A stretch of 64,000 bases of DNA from Paralcaligenes ureilyticus (GCF_004346225.1 NZ_SMAJ01000013.1:55898-119897), one strand, 5' to 3'; positions 33,525 through 42,957 are shown, counted from the stretch's first letter. Notes: generated by a model not told the origin, from the sequence alone. A program made the numbers and translations.

Positions 33525-34236
33525 GTGGAGGGTGCAAGGGCGTGCCCAGTGGGCGGGCTGCCTGGGGTTTGTGATTTGCCCGATGATAGGCAGTGGCTTT
33601 TTTCCTGCGCCGGCTCTGGCGGATAACCCGATCCGGAATCAGGTATTGCAAATTGAGGCGCCCGGATTCGTGTGGTCCGAACTTCAGGAACTGAAGCTGT
33701 TTGAAGTTCCTGTTTATCTGCGTCGTTTCGCCGTGGCGGCCCCTGTTGATGTGGCGGCGCGGATTCTGGCCGGGAATACGAGGCTCTTCCAGGAAACCCA
33801 GGCATCGAGGCAAAAGATAATACTCTCCGGTGCTCGAGCCGATTCGCATTGGGTGGCGGAAATCGCCGCTACCCAAGACGGTGCTCAAGGCTCGGTGTCG
33901 GCGCTAAGCCTGCGCCTTGGTCATTTGAACAAGGCTTTATCGCGTCGTTCAAAGCTGCTGGCCAGCTGGGTGCCGCAACCCGCACAGCTGCGTTTTAGCG
34001 AGATGTCCGTCGTGGACGGACAGGCACTGCGGCAACAAATTTATCTTGTGGCGCGCCCGCTTGATGAACTGAATGCACAGTTGCGCGAGCATCTGCAGGC
34101 GCTGGGTTGGCGCGACGTATCAGCAGACGAGCGGCCACCGGCGGGCCGCGTCTGGCGTTTGAATCGCGAGCGCCTTGTCCTGGTGTCGGCCGCCACTGCC
34201 GGCGCAAGCACGTTGTTTGTGCAGCATTTTCAATAA
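33508..34236 (+). CDS. Exported protein of the tad operon, unknown function
   Basis: 242 residues with a cleavable signal peptide (hydrophobic CLGFVICPMIGSGFFPAPALA, probable cut after Ala38). The mature part begins DNPIRNQVLQIEAPGFVWSE and has no recognised domain or Cys pairs. ATG 33508 lies inside the end of the TadE-like gene. Position between tadE and cpaB suggests a periplasmic assembly factor, perhaps the counterpart of RcpB. Confidence 0.72.
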   Translation: MNTRIEWRVQGRAQWAGCLGFVICPMIGSGFFPAPALADNPIRNQVLQIEAPGFVWSELQELKLFEVPVYLRRFAVAAPVDVAARILAGNTRLFQETQASRQKIILSGARADSHWVAEIAATQDGAQGSVSALSLRLGHLNKALSRRSKLLASWVPQPAQLRFSEMSVVDGQALRQQIYLVARPLDELNAQLREHLQALGWRDVSADERPPAGRVWRLNRERLVLVSAATAGASTLFVQHFQ

Positions 34237-34254
34237 TTCTGCAAGGAGCGGATC

Positions 34255-35205
34255 ATGCGCTTGCCTGTGTTCAATCGATCGATCGCCTTGCTGTGTATTG
34301 CAGCGGCGGCCGGCCTGGGCGCCGCCTGGACGGCGAGGCAGTATCTGCAAGATCGTGTCCGTCAGCTTGAAGCCAATGCCAAAACGCCGATGGTGGCGCG
34401 GGTGGTGGCTGCCTACGACATGCCGTCGGGTACTCTACTGACGTCTGACCATTTTGCCGTACGCCAGCTTCCTGCAGCGCTTGTGTCCAGCGATAGCCTG
34501 GCGCCGGAGCGTTTCAAGGAGCTGGCCGGCAGCGTCCTGGCGGCGCCTTTGCGCGCCGGAGACCCGATTTTGGCGGTACATACTACACGCGCCCGTGGCT
34601 CCCCGTTTTCGGCTCGGCTTGGCGATGGCAGGCGCGCCATTACTATTCCCGTTGATGCCATCAACTCCGTGTCGGGCCTGCTTGAGCCTGGTGATCTGAT
34701 CGATCTGTATGTTTCATTTGAGCATCAGCGCCGGCGCATCACCGCTCCGCTCCTGCAAGGGGTGCTGGTTCTGGCAACGGGAAAAGCAACTCAGATTGCC
34801 GCTGAACCCGGCATGGCCCGGGCGGGTGGCTATTCAACCGTCACGCTGGACTCGTCGCCTGAAGATGCCATAAAGCTGGTGGCCGCGAGGCAAGGCGGGT
34901 CCATTACCGCTTTGCTGCGCCATCCGCATGATGGCCGGTCTGATCAAAAAGCGGTGCGTGGAGATCTTGCCACTTTGCTGGGCGTGAGCGACAAACCCGT
35001 ATCCACCCGTACGGCCAAGGTTCCTGTCATCTATGGCAATCAGGCAGCGCGCGGGTTGCCTGGCTTGCGTCCTAAAGCCGTCGACCCGGCGCCGGTCAAC
35101 GGTGTTTTTGACTTGCCCTATACCCCTGAACTGGCCAGTGCCTGGATGAGAAGCCCAGGCCTGCCCGAGGCCGACGACGCTTTGCGTCCGGTAAGCCCGC
35201 CATGA
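34255..35205 (+). CDS. cpaB: Flp pilus assembly protein CpaB/RcpC
   Basis: 316 residues. One N-terminal membrane helix (LPVFNRSIALLCIAAAAGLG) is followed by a SAF domain (VVAAYDMPSGTLLTSDHFAV and ITIPVDAINSVSGLLEPGDL). CpaB proteins associate with the outer-membrane secretin and bind periplasmic ligands. AAGGAG precedes the ATG. Confidence 0.93.
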   Translation: MRLPVFNRSIALLCIAAAAGLGAAWTARQYLQDRVRQLEANAKTPMVARVVAAYDMPSGTLLTSDHFAVRQLPAALVSSDSLAPERFKELAGSVLAAPLRAGDPILAVHTTRARGSPFSARLGDGRRAITIPVDAINSVSGLLEPGDLIDLYVSFEHQRRRITAPLLQGVLVLATGKATQIAAEPGMARAGGYSTVTLDSSPEDAIKLVAARQGGSITALLRHPHDGRSDQKAVRGDLATLLGVSDKPVSTRTAKVPVIYGNQAARGLPGLRPKAVDPAPVNGVFDLPYTPELASAWMRSPGLPEADDALRPVSPP

Positions 35206-35253
35206 AACGCCAGGGCGGTCTTTCAATACTTGTGTGGTTTGGATGCGTTGATT

Positions 35254-36720
35254 ATGCAAATTGAATTCTTCAGTTCCCGCTATTTGTTGGTCTTCTGCGC
35301 TTCGTTGATGGCCATTTCGCCTCCGGCGTTTGCGCGGGCCGACAGCCTCCTCAATTTACAGGTGGGCGAGGTCAAAGTGTTGTCCGTGCCTGAGGTTGCT
35401 CGCGTTGCGGTGGGCGACGGTCATGTGCTCAGCGCCGTGACGACCGAAGAAAAAGAGGTGATTGTATTTGCGCGCCACGAGGGGTCGACCACATTACAGA
35501 TATGGTCATCGAACGGCCAGCGCCACCGGTATCAAATTGATGTCGCCGCCGAGGGGGCGCGTCAGACCCAAAAGGAACTTCGCAAGATGCTCGAACGGAT
35601 TCCCAATGCGCGTGTATCGGTGGTCGGAGATAAACTGGTGGTGGAAGGAGACGATTTGTCCGACACCGACCGCGAGCGCGTGGCAGCGCTTGGCAAGCGT
35701 TATCCGCAGTTGCTCGATTTCACGAGCCAGGTGGGCTGGGATCGCATGGTGCTGCTCGACGTTCAGGTGGTGGAGGTGCCGCGCACTCATCTGCGGGAAC
35801 TGGGTGTACGCTGGAATACAAGCAGCGATGGCGGCATGAACGCCGGTCTGGCCTGGGATGGAGGCTCGGGGAAATTCAATGCGCGGCCAGGTGAGTCCTT
35901 GCTCGATCTGCCTTTCCCCGCGAGCGCGGCAGCCGGATATTTCGGCATCAATGCTGTTTTGTCGGCCCAGATCAAAGCGCTGGCGCAAACGGGTTCTGCC
36001 GTGGTTCTGGCTCAACCCCAGTTGCTTGCACGCAGCGGCGCTACGGCCGAGTTCCTGGCGGGCGGCGAGGTGCCTTACTCGACGGTGGATGCCAATGGAA
36101 AGAGCAACACCGTGTTCAAGCCTTACGGCGTGTCCTTGCGGATTACGCCGCAGATAGAACGCAATGGGGCGGTGCGCTCGCGCATAGAGGTTGAAGTCAG
36201 TTCGGTCGATTTGTCCATATCGGTTCCCAACGGGCCCTCGTTGAAGACACGACGCGCCTCTACCGAGTTCAATGTGCGCTCGGGTCAGACCCTGGTGCTG
36301 GCCGGTTTTTTATCCCGGGAAGAGGCGCGCAACACGGACAAGGTGCCGGGTTTTGGCGATATTCCCCTCGTGGGCGCATTGTTCAAATCCAGGCGCTTTC
36401 AACATAGCGAAACCGAACTGGCGATATTCGTCACGCCGGTCGTGGTGTCGCCCGATCACCCCGATTTGGCGCGGCGGGTTGCCCAGGGCCGGGCCATTGT
36501 CGATCGGGCGTTTCCGGATGCGGAGCTGATCAATACGCCGGTGCACGCGCTGCAAGCGTTGCCGCAAGCGCTGGATACGCCACAAGAAGGTTGGGATCCC
36601 TACCGCGGCGCGGGCACGCAATGGGGAGCTCCCGAACCCGATTCAACGGCTTCCGACCCTGCGTCCGGCCAAGCGGGTACGCCGCGTCGAGGTGTCAATC
36701 AACATGCCTTCCGGGAGTAG
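35254..36720 (+). CDS. cpaC: Flp pilus secretin CpaC/RcpA
   Basis: Outer-membrane secretin channel for Flp pili; 488 residues. Signal peptide (YLLVFCASLMAISPPAFARA), pilus-specific N-terminal domain (LNLQVGEVKVLSVPEVARVA), a BON-like part, and the C-terminal secretin domain with VVLAQPQLLARSGATAEFLA, GGEVPYSTV, SGQTLVLAGFLSREEARNTD and VPGFGDIPLVGALFKSR. In-frame ATG 35230 is possible; 35254 puts the signal peptide directly at the start. Confidence 0.95.
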   Translation: MQIEFFSSRYLLVFCASLMAISPPAFARADSLLNLQVGEVKVLSVPEVARVAVGDGHVLSAVTTEEKEVIVFARHEGSTTLQIWSSNGQRHRYQIDVAAEGARQTQKELRKMLERIPNARVSVVGDKLVVEGDDLSDTDRERVAALGKRYPQLLDFTSQVGWDRMVLLDVQVVEVPRTHLRELGVRWNTSSDGGMNAGLAWDGGSGKFNARPGESLLDLPFPASAAAGYFGINAVLSAQIKALAQTGSAVVLAQPQLLARSGATAEFLAGGEVPYSTVDANGKSNTVFKPYGVSLRITPQIERNGAVRSRIEVEVSSVDLSISVPNGPSLKTRRASTEFNVRSGQTLVLAGFLSREEARNTDKVPGFGDIPLVGALFKSRRFQHSETELAIFVTPVVVSPDHPDLARRVAQGRAIVDRAFPDAELINTPVHALQALPQALDTPQEGWDPYRGAGTQWGAPEPDSTASDPASGQAGTPRRGVNQHAFRE

Positions 36721-36723
36721 ATC

Positions 36724-38457
36724 ATGCTGGATGTCGAACTTCGTTTCGAAGATGGTTCGGTTCAGGCCAGGAGGCTTGTGCTGCCTCTTGAAATCGGCAG
36801 AGGAGCCCAGGCGGGATTGCGCCTGAAGGCGTGGCGCGTGGCTAAACGTCATGCCCGCATCGAGCGGCGCGAGGCGGGGCTATTTCTTGAAGATTTCGGG
36901 TCGCTGACAGGCACTTTGGTCAATGGGCAGCGAGTGACGCAGTATGGGCCGTTATCGGCGGGAGACGAGATCGTCATTGGCCCGTGCCTGATGCATTTGC
37001 GCGAGCCGCAAGGTTGTGATGCGGCGCAAGCCGTGTGGGCAGCAGAGCTCGCGGCCGATAGCGAAAGCCTGGCTGACAACCCAGAGACGCCACTCTTGTC
37101 CGAGGGTCCGGCCATGAATCCGGCCGTAATAGGCGTGGTCCTCGGGCCCGTGGGCCTGGACGGGACGCTGCTTTATCATCGGCGCCGTTTGCATGCGTCA
37201 TTGCTCGAAGCGCTCGACTTGCGGCGGCGCGATGTCGCCAGCATGAGCGATGCGGCGCTGCGCAGCGAGGCATTGGCGGCGCTGACGGAAATCATCAAGC
37301 ATGATTCCGATATTCCGGGCGCAGTCGATCGCCAGGAATTATTGCGCGATGTGGTCAATGAGGCGGTGGGCCTGGGCGCTCTGGAGCCGTTGCTGGCCGA
37401 TCCTTCCATTAGTGAGATCATGGTGAATCGCCATGACGAAATATTTGTTGAGACGGCCGGCGTTCTTACACGCCATGCTTCGGGGTTCAGCAGCGAGCAA
37501 GCCGTGTTGGGTGTTATTGAACGTATCGTTTCGCCTTTGGGCCGCCGTATCGATGAAAGCTCGCCCATGGTGGACGCGCGTCTGGGCGATGGGTCGAGGG
37601 TGAATGCCATTATTCCTCCTCTGGCGCTGCGCGGCGCTTGTCTTACTATCCGGAAATTTCCGCTCAATCGGCCTGGCATGGATGATTTGTTGCGTGTGGG
37701 CGCACTCGATGCATCCATGCGCGAGTTCCTGCGGTGCTGCGTTCAGGGACGTAAAAACATGGTCGTATCCGGTGGCACGGGCTCGGGAAAAACCACGTTG
37801 CTCAATGTTTTGTCCAATTGCATTCCGGCGGCAGAACGCATCGTGACGATCGAAGACGCAGCTGAATTGCGGTTGGATCACGCGCATCTGGTGTCGCTGG
37901 AAGCGCGCCCAGCCAACCTCGAAGGGCGTGGAAAGGTCGACATCCGCGATCTGGTGCGCAATGCCTTGCGTATGCGGCCCGATCGTATCGTGGTCGGCGA
38001 GTGCCGTGGCAGCGAGGCATTCGACATGTTGGCTGCCATGAATACCGGCCATGAAGGTTCGTTGACAACGCTCCATGCCAATAGTCCGCGCGACGCCTTG
38101 TCGCGTCTGGAGACCATGATTCTCATGGCCGGCATGGATATTCCGCTGGCCGCCGTGCGTGAATACATTGCGGCCAGTATTGATGTCATTGTGCAGCAGG
38201 CCCGGCTGGCCGACGGCCGGCGGTTGATCACCTCGATTGTCGAAGTGACCGGCATCGAGAGCGGCCGGATACAGATTCAGGAAATATTCAAATACCAGAC
38301 TGTTCCGGTCAGGGCGTTTGTGGGTTGCGGCGTTGTGCCGGAGTGTTTCATCCGAGGTGCTGAGGCTACCGCGGCGGCGGCTCCCGTGCTGTATGGTCAG
38401 GTCACCCTGCTGCATGACTCGTCGGCAAGTCTGGCCGGGGCCGGAGGACAGGAATGA
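36724..38457 (+). CDS. cpaF: CpaF/TadA pilus ATPase with N-terminal FHA domain
   Basis: Cytoplasmic hexameric ATPase powering Flp pilus assembly; 577 residues. Residues 1 to about 95 form an FHA domain ([50 protein letters not shown]), a phosphothreonine reader not present in classical TadA. The ATPase follows from about residue 150: [20 protein letters not shown], Walker [10 protein letters not shown] at 350-358, [20 protein letters not shown] and [20 protein letters not shown]. Starts 3 bp after cpaC and overlaps tadB by ATGA. No TadZ/CpaE gene precedes it. Confidence 0.94.
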   Translation: MLDVELRFEDGSVQARRLVLPLEIGRGAQAGLRLKAWRVAKRHARIERREAGLFLEDFGSLTGTLVNGQRVTQYGPLSAGDEIVIGPCLMHLREPQGCDAAQAVWAAELAADSESLADNPETPLLSEGPAMNPAVIGVVLGPVGLDGTLLYHRRRLHASLLEALDLRRRDVASMSDAALRSEALAALTEIIKHDSDIPGAVDRQELLRDVVNEAVGLGALEPLLADPSISEIMVNRHDEIFVETAGVLTRHASGFSSEQAVLGVIERIVSPLGRRIDESSPMVDARLGDGSRVNAIIPPLALRGACLTIRKFPLNRPGMDDLLRVGALDASMREFLRCCVQGRKNMVVSGGTGSGKTTLLNVLSNCIPAAERIVTIEDAAELRLDHAHLVSLEARPANLEGRGKVDIRDLVRNALRMRPDRIVVGECRGSEAFDMLAAMNTGHEGSLTTLHANSPRDALSRLETMILMAGMDIPLAAVREYIAASIDVIVQQARLADGRRLITSIVEVTGIESGRIQIQEIFKYQTVPVRAFVGCGVVPECFIRGAEATAAAAPVLYGQVTLLHDSSASLAGAGGQE

Positions 38458-39299
38458 TTATCGTGTTCCTGTTGTGCATGACCATCGTCGCCGGCGTGGC
38501 AGCCTGGATGATCCAGGGTTGGTGCAAGACCGCGTATCGGCGCTATCAATGGGCATTCCAGAAGGAAGCCAAGGAGCGCCTGAGCGAATTTTTTCTGTTT
38601 TTCGATCCGGCTCAGTTGTGGTTCGCCAATTTGTTGCTCTGCACCGGGCTGACGCTGTTTATTTACATGCTTTCGGGCCTATTGTGGCTTGCGGGCGGTG
38701 CGGGCGTTGTGACCCTGTTTGCGCCCCAGTTCCTTATTGCGCGATGGCGCCGGCGGCGTCTGGCGCGTTTTGATGAACAGCTGCCCGACTTGCTTGCCGC
38801 GCTGGCCGCCGCCTTGCGCGCCGGGTCTGGTGTGCAGGCGGCGCTGCGGCATATCGTGCTTCAGGCTCCTGCCCCGTTGGCGCAGGAGTTCGGCCTGATG
38901 CTGCGTGAGCAGCGCATGGGGGTGTCGTTCGAACAGGCGCTGGCTTCGCTGTATGGCCGCGTCCCGACTGAAGGCACAGGCCTGGTGGTCTCGTCATTGA
39001 AAATAGCCGTTCATAGCGGCGGCAATCTGGCTGAAACGCTGGAGCGCATTGCCGGCACGCTGCGCGCGCGTCTGCATCTGCTGGCCAAAGTGCATGCACT
39101 TACGTCGCAAGGGCGTCTGCAGGCCTGGGTCATGTCTTGCCTGCCTTTTGCGTTGATGCTGGTTCTTGAACGGCTCGACCCGGACTCGATGGCTTATTTA
39201 TGGAACACCCCTGCAGGCTGGGCTGTGCTGGGCGTGGTCATCGGCCTGGAACTGACGGGCGCATTGTTCATACGCCGCATTGTCGGCATCGATGTCTAG
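38454..39299 (+). CDS. tadB: Flp pilus platform protein TadB
   Basis: Inner-membrane platform protein of the T2SS-F/GspF fold, 281 residues. Two N-terminal hydrophobic segments, then the conserved cytoplasmic F domain (FDEQLPDLLAALAAALRAGS, GVQAALRHI and LVVSSLKIAVHSGGNLAETL), and two C-terminal helices ending in FIRRIVGIDV. The TAG stop is the first triplet of the 489-bp repeat element that separates it from tadC. Confidence 0.93.
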   Translation: MIIVFLLCMTIVAGVAAWMIQGWCKTAYRRYQWAFQKEAKERLSEFFLFFDPAQLWFANLLLCTGLTLFIYMLSGLLWLAGGAGVVTLFAPQFLIARWRRRRLARFDEQLPDLLAALAAALRAGSGVQAALRHIVLQAPAPLAQEFGLMLREQRMGVSFEQALASLYGRVPTEGTGLVVSSLKIAVHSGGNLAETLERIAGTLRARLHLLAKVHALTSQGRLQAWVMSCLPFALMLVLERLDPDSMAYLWNTPAGWAVLGVVIGLELTGALFIRRIVGIDV

Positions 39300-39785
39300 G
39301 GCATTTTTGATTGAAGTGTTTTACGGAACTGAACGCGTTTCGTGTCGCTTTTTTTTTAAGCCGCTTTGGGAGGGGTAATTGTTTTGGGTGGGCGGGTCAT
39401 TCTATTAAGACGCCGCAGGGCGAGGGGTGTTGGGTCGAGTGAAATCTACGGGCAATGTGATGGAGGCAGGCTGCGGACAACGTGATAGAGACGGGCTGCA
39501 GGCCAGTGAGTTCTGGGCATGCCGTAACGCGAGCCGTCTATGGGGGCCGGGGCGGGGCCGGCGTAAGGCGTGCGCCGGATGCTGACGAAGGGAAGGCGGG
39601 GGCTGTCGGCGGGCCATGTTTGAGCGGAGCCGCGCCAGCGGCGTAGCGAGTTTGGCCCGACGCCCGCCTGGACGAGGCAGATCCGGATCAAGCACGCCGT
39701 GCCGGCCCCGCCCCGGCCCCCATAGACGGCGTCTTCAAATACCAATACATCCCGCGCTGTATACCGTTTGACCAAAAATGCTCTA
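39297..39785 (-). mobile_element. TAG-ended MITE-like element, long copy (489 bp)
   Basis: Inverted relative of the element at 8984-9233. One end (TAGGGCATTTTTGATTG) begins with the tadB stop; the other, read on the minus strand, is TAGAGCATTTTTGGTC and touches the tadC ribosome-binding site AGAGGAG. It carries about 240 bp not present in the short copy, placed between two CCTCG sequences. A perfect 30-bp inverted repeat lies at 39533-39562 and 39701-39730. No ORF resembling a transposase. It splits the tad operon without breaking a reading frame. Confidence 0.82.
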
Positions 39786-39798
39786 GAGGAGTCGCACG

Positions 39799-40674
39799 AT
39801 GTGGTTCTGGATCAGTTGCTTTGCGGCCGGCGTGTCGTTGTGCTTGTTCAGCTGGGTGCTGACGCGGCCATTGCGTTTGCCGCCGCAGCCGGCAGGTGCT
39901 TATTCCAAGCACATCGGGATCAGGATGATCTGGCCCTGGGTAGCGGTGTTTGCAGCGGCCAGCCAGCCCTTTATTCCCTGGCCGATGCGCAAGGCTTTGC
40001 GCCAGCAGATACAAAAGGCCGGGCTCGATACCGCGTGGCACGCCGAGCACATCGTTGCCATGCAGATGCTGGCGTTTTCGTGTTGCGCTGTTCCCGCGGC
40101 GTTGGCCGCATGGATCTATTCCTCATTGACGCTTACCCATAGTGCAGCTGTAGCGCTGGGGTTGGGCGGGCTATGTCTGTGGTGGCCTAGGCGCTGGCTG
40201 GCGCAGGCCGGGTTGCGGCGCCAGCGCCAGATGTTGAAAGAGTTTCCGTTTCTGCTGGATATGACGACTTTATGCGTAGAGGCTGGGCTGAATTTGCAAG
40301 GTGCTTTGCAGCAGGCCGCCGCCAACGGCCCGCCTGGCCCCTTGCGGTATGAGCTGCGTCATGCTCTGGCCGATATGCGTGCAGGCATGACACGGCTCGA
40401 CGCCTTGCAAAGCCTGGCCGATCGCACCGATATGCCGGCTGTTCGTCAGCTTGTAACGGCTTTGGGGCAGGCCGACCAGCTTGGCATGAGCCTGGGGCCG
40501 CTACTGCGGGCGCAGTCCGAACAGCGCCGGGCCGAACGCTTTTTGCGCGCTGAAAAACTGGCGCTCGAAGCGCCGGTGAAGATGCTGTTCCCCATGATCT
40601 TCTGCATCTTTCCCTGCACGTTTCTGATTATCGGTTTTCCCATCGTCGTTAAACTGATCGGGGTTGAATTTTGA
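39799..40674 (+). CDS. tadC: Flp pilus platform protein TadC
   Basis: Partner of TadB in the inner-membrane platform; 291 residues of the T2SS-F fold. Family segments: FPFLLDMTTLCVEAGLNLQG (F domain), RLDALQSLADRTDMPAVRQL and VTALGQADQLGMSLGPLLRA, with a C-terminal helix (MLFPMIFCIFPCTFLIIGFP). AGAGGAG is 7 bp before ATG 39799, next to the end of the repeat element. The stop overlaps the start of the DUF192 gene. Confidence 0.93.
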   Translation: MWFWISCFAAGVSLCLFSWVLTRPLRLPPQPAGAYSKHIGIRMIWPWVAVFAAASQPFIPWPMRKALRQQIQKAGLDTAWHAEHIVAMQMLAFSCCAVPAALAAWIYSSLTLTHSAAVALGLGGLCLWWPRRWLAQAGLRRQRQMLKEFPFLLDMTTLCVEAGLNLQGALQQAAANGPPGPLRYELRHALADMRAGMTRLDALQSLADRTDMPAVRQLVTALGQADQLGMSLGPLLRAQSEQRRAERFLRAEKLALEAPVKMLFPMIFCIFPCTFLIIGFPIVVKLIGVEF

Positions 40675-41057
40675 TTGCGGACCCCGGCGATTTAACGCTG
40701 TATGTGGCGCGAGGGTTTTGGGGCAGGCTGCGAGGTCTGCATGCGTACCCGGCCCTGGCGTTGAATCAGGGCTTATGTTTGACGCCGTGCAACGCTATTC
40801 ACACGTTCGGATTGGCCCGCGCCATCGATGTGTTGTTCCTGGACGGGAACCGGCGCTGTTTGAAGCGCCTGGAAAACGTGGCGCCCAATCATATCGCCTG
40901 GTGCTGGGGTGCCGCGATGGTCGTTGAATTGCACGCTGGTTATTGCGCCCGTCACCCGTGCGCCATCGCTCGGGTTCAGCAAGCGTTGGCCTTGCAAGGC
41001 TCGCTGCGGCCTAGCGTGTCGGATCGGGCGTGGGGTAGTTGGTTCCGAAGACGCTGA
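40671..41057 (+). CDS. DUF192 family protein
   Basis: 128 residues with the DUF192 pattern: ARGFWGRLRGLHAYPALALN, CNAIHTFGLARAIDVLFLDG and MVVELHAGYCARHP. It begins with a TTG that overlaps the tadC stop (TTGA), so it appears coupled to the tad operon. No signal peptide is visible with this start, unlike exported DUF192 proteins. Function unknown. Its 3' end overlaps the convergent membrane-protein gene by 47 bp. Confidence 0.78.
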   Translation: MIADPGDLTLYVARGFWGRLRGLHAYPALALNQGLCLTPCNAIHTFGLARAIDVLFLDGNRRCLKRLENVAPNHIAWCWGAAMVVELHAGYCARHPCAIARVQQALALQGSLRPSVSDRAWGSWFRRR

Positions 41058-41793
41058 CGTACGTCGGATAAAAGCTGCAATACAGCAAGGCTGCCACGAT
41101 GATATTGACGGGGGTCAGCAGTATCTGCACCGCGCCGTCGGCCATGCCCAGATCCACCATCAGGTTGCCCAGCAACTGTATGGACAGGAACACGGCGCCC
41201 CAGCTCAGGCCGTACACCAGGAAGGGCCATTTGTTGCGCCAGCAGGCCACCATGGAAAAGAACAGGGCCTGGCCCAGCCTGATTTTGTGCCAGCCTATCA
41301 AGGCTGGCGCGTGCCAGAAGAGGGCGGAAATAATGAGGTACAGAAACGCGAAGACCACAAAGGGGCCGCGTATGGCTTCCATTAGCGCCACCTCGTTAAT
41401 GGTGGTGCTGTCGCCCACCGCCGCCATAATGCTGTCCATAAAGGGCAGTGTCGCCACGAATCCGCCCAGCAGGCAGCAGGCCATATAGGCCAGGCCCAGC
41501 CGTATCAGGCGTTTTCGCGTGTCGGTGTCGCGTAGCGGCTCCATCCACATGGCCAGGCGCATGGGTTGGCCGGCCGCAATATGGCGACAGGCGCACAAAG
41601 ACATGAAGGTGAGTAGCGGCATTGCCGCTATCAGCACCATTTGGCCCAGGATGGGAATCAGGTAGGCGATGGTAATTAAAAAGCCCGTCACCAGGCTCCA
41701 GAAGAACATGGGCAGGGGTTGGCGCCCGAACAGGCGGGCCCCGTCCTGTATCCATTGCCAGCCGGCGGCGACGGGGAGTATGGCTGCTTGCAT
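41011..41793 (-). CDS. BPSS1780-family membrane protein
   Basis: 260 residues with five or six hydrophobic helices (FFWSLVTGFLITIAYLIPIL, MVLIAAMPLLTFMSLCACRH, LAYMACCLLGGFVATLPFMD, FVVFAFLYLIISALFWHAPA, GLSWGAVFLSIQLLGNL). It resembles the uncharacterised BPSS1780 family found beside thrB in Burkholderiales. ATG at 41793 (MQAAILPVAAGWQW); the frame further upstream is antisense to thrB. It follows thrB with a 25-bp gap. Confidence 0.82.
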   Translation of the reverse strand: MQAAILPVAAGWQWIQDGARLFGRQPLPMFFWSLVTGFLITIAYLIPILGQMVLIAAMPLLTFMSLCACRHIAAGQPMRLAMWMEPLRDTDTRKRLIRLGLAYMACCLLGGFVATLPFMDSIMAAVGDSTTINEVALMEAIRGPFVVFAFLYLIISALFWHAPALIGWHKIRLGQALFFSMVACWRNKWPFLVYGLSWGAVFLSIQLLGNLMVDLGMADGAVQILLTPVNIIVAALLYCSFYPTYVSVFGTNYPTPDPTR

Positions 41794-41818
41794 GATGAGC
41801 TGAAAATCCTTGGCCCGT

Positions 41819-42787
41819 TCAGGGCAGTGCGATAGCGACCATTTTGTACCGTTCGCGCAAAATCCGCTCGAAATGGCGTGGGTCGTGGGGTTTGAGGGTC
41901 TGGGCCGGCCGCGGCAAGAAATAATCGTACAGGCGCGAGACCCAAAAGCGTAGCGCGGCGGCCTGCAGCAGGATGGGCCAGGCGTGCTGTTCGGCTTCGG
42001 TGAAGGGCCGCACCGAGGCATAGGCCTGCAGCCAGGCATTCAGTTTTTCCGCATCGAACACGCCCGTGGTCTGCTCGATGCACCAGTCATTGACACTGAC
42101 GGCAACATCGAAGAGCCACGTGTCCTGGCCGGCGAAATAAAAATCGATGAACCCTCCCATGCGGGGCATTTCAAATGTACCGTCAAAAAGCACATTGTCG
42201 CGAAACAGATCGCAGTGCGCGGGCCCGAAGGGCAGTTGCCGATAGATGCTGCCGGCGGCAAAGCGGGTTTGATCCGCCAGCGTGCGCTGTATCAGTTCGC
42301 TTTGCTCGGCGCTGAGAAAAGGCAGAAGCAAGGGTACGGTGCGTTTCCACCAGGGCAGGCCGCGCAGATTGGCCTGTTTGATTTCGAAGGACTGGCCGGC
42401 CAGATGGGCCTGGGCCAGCGTTGCGCCGGCCAGCGCACAATGCGCGGGGCTGGGTGCGGGCTCGTAACCGCCGCCCAGGCGCGTGACAATCACGCAAGGC
42501 TTGCCGTGCAGGGCCGTGAGCCGTTCGCCGCTGCGCAATGTTTGCGGCTGCGGCACGGGGATGTGATGCTGCGCCAGATGATGCATCAGTTCAATGTAAA
42601 ACGGCAGTTGCTGCGCCGTCAGCACTTCGAAAATCGTTAAAACGTATTCGCCGTGGGTAGTCGTCAGGAAAAAATTGGTGTTTTCGATGCCCGCGGTAAT
42701 ACCGCGCAAGGAAACCAGTTCGCCCAGCGTGTATCGGGCAAGAAGTTCATGTGCGTCGTTTTCGCTGACGGGGGTAAAAACAGCCAT
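41819..42787 (-). CDS. thrB: Homoserine kinase (ThrB type II, APH fold)
   Basis: Phosphorylates homoserine in threonine synthesis. The 322-residue protein belongs to the aminoglycoside-phosphotransferase-like group rather than the GHMP kinases. Motifs: MAVFTPVSENDAHELLARYT, GITAGIENTNFFLTT, and the catalytic Brenner motif FGPAHCDLFRDNVLFD, followed by GFIDFYFAGQDTWLFDVAVS. Start at 42787 fits the family; upstream codons are non-conserved. Confidence 0.95.
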   Translation of the reverse strand: MAVFTPVSENDAHELLARYTLGELVSLRGITAGIENTNFFLTTTHGEYVLTIFEVLTAQQLPFYIELMHHLAQHHIPVPQPQTLRSGERLTALHGKPCVIVTRLGGGYEPAPSPAHCALAGATLAQAHLAGQSFEIKQANLRGLPWWKRTVPLLLPFLSAEQSELIQRTLADQTRFAAGSIYRQLPFGPAHCDLFRDNVLFDGTFEMPRMGGFIDFYFAGQDTWLFDVAVSVNDWCIEQTTGVFDAEKLNAWLQAYASVRPFTEAEQHAWPILLQAAALRFWVSRLYDYFLPRPAQTLKPHDPRHFERILRERYKMVAIALP

Positions 42788-42815
42788 TGGCGGTAAGCTC
42801 GGAGGTAAACAAACA

Positions 42816-42839
42816 AAACGCCCATAAAGGCGGGCGTTT
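42816..42839 (-). terminator. Terminator of the mvaA / binding-protein operon
   Basis: AAACGCCC (42816-42823) and GGGCGTTT (42832-42839) pair perfectly over an 8-nt loop. On the minus strand the stem is followed by TTTTGTTTGTTT, as expected for an intrinsic terminator of leftward transcripts coming from 44 kb. Confidence 0.75.
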
Positions 42840-42906
42840 GATTTTAGACCAGGATCGACGCTGGCGTTTTCAAGGGGCGAATCAGGTCTGGCAACTGGTA
42901 CGTTTT

Positions 42907-42931
42907 GTAGCGGCACCCCTTGTGGGTGCCA
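42907..42931 (+). repeat. REP-like hairpin, stem type A
   Basis: GTAGC head, stem GGCACCC, loop CTTGT, stem GGGTGCC; 27 bp beyond the stop of the binding-protein gene, before its terminator. Confidence 0.85.
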
Positions 42932-42957
42932 TCAATGGGTGCGACCAATCACTAGGT

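Noticed and set aside
39405..39775. Short ORFs on the minus strand inside the 489-bp element as a transposase
   Set aside because: They are Arg/Pro-rich shadows of GC-rich repeats, lack catalytic motifs and are disrupted in the short copy.
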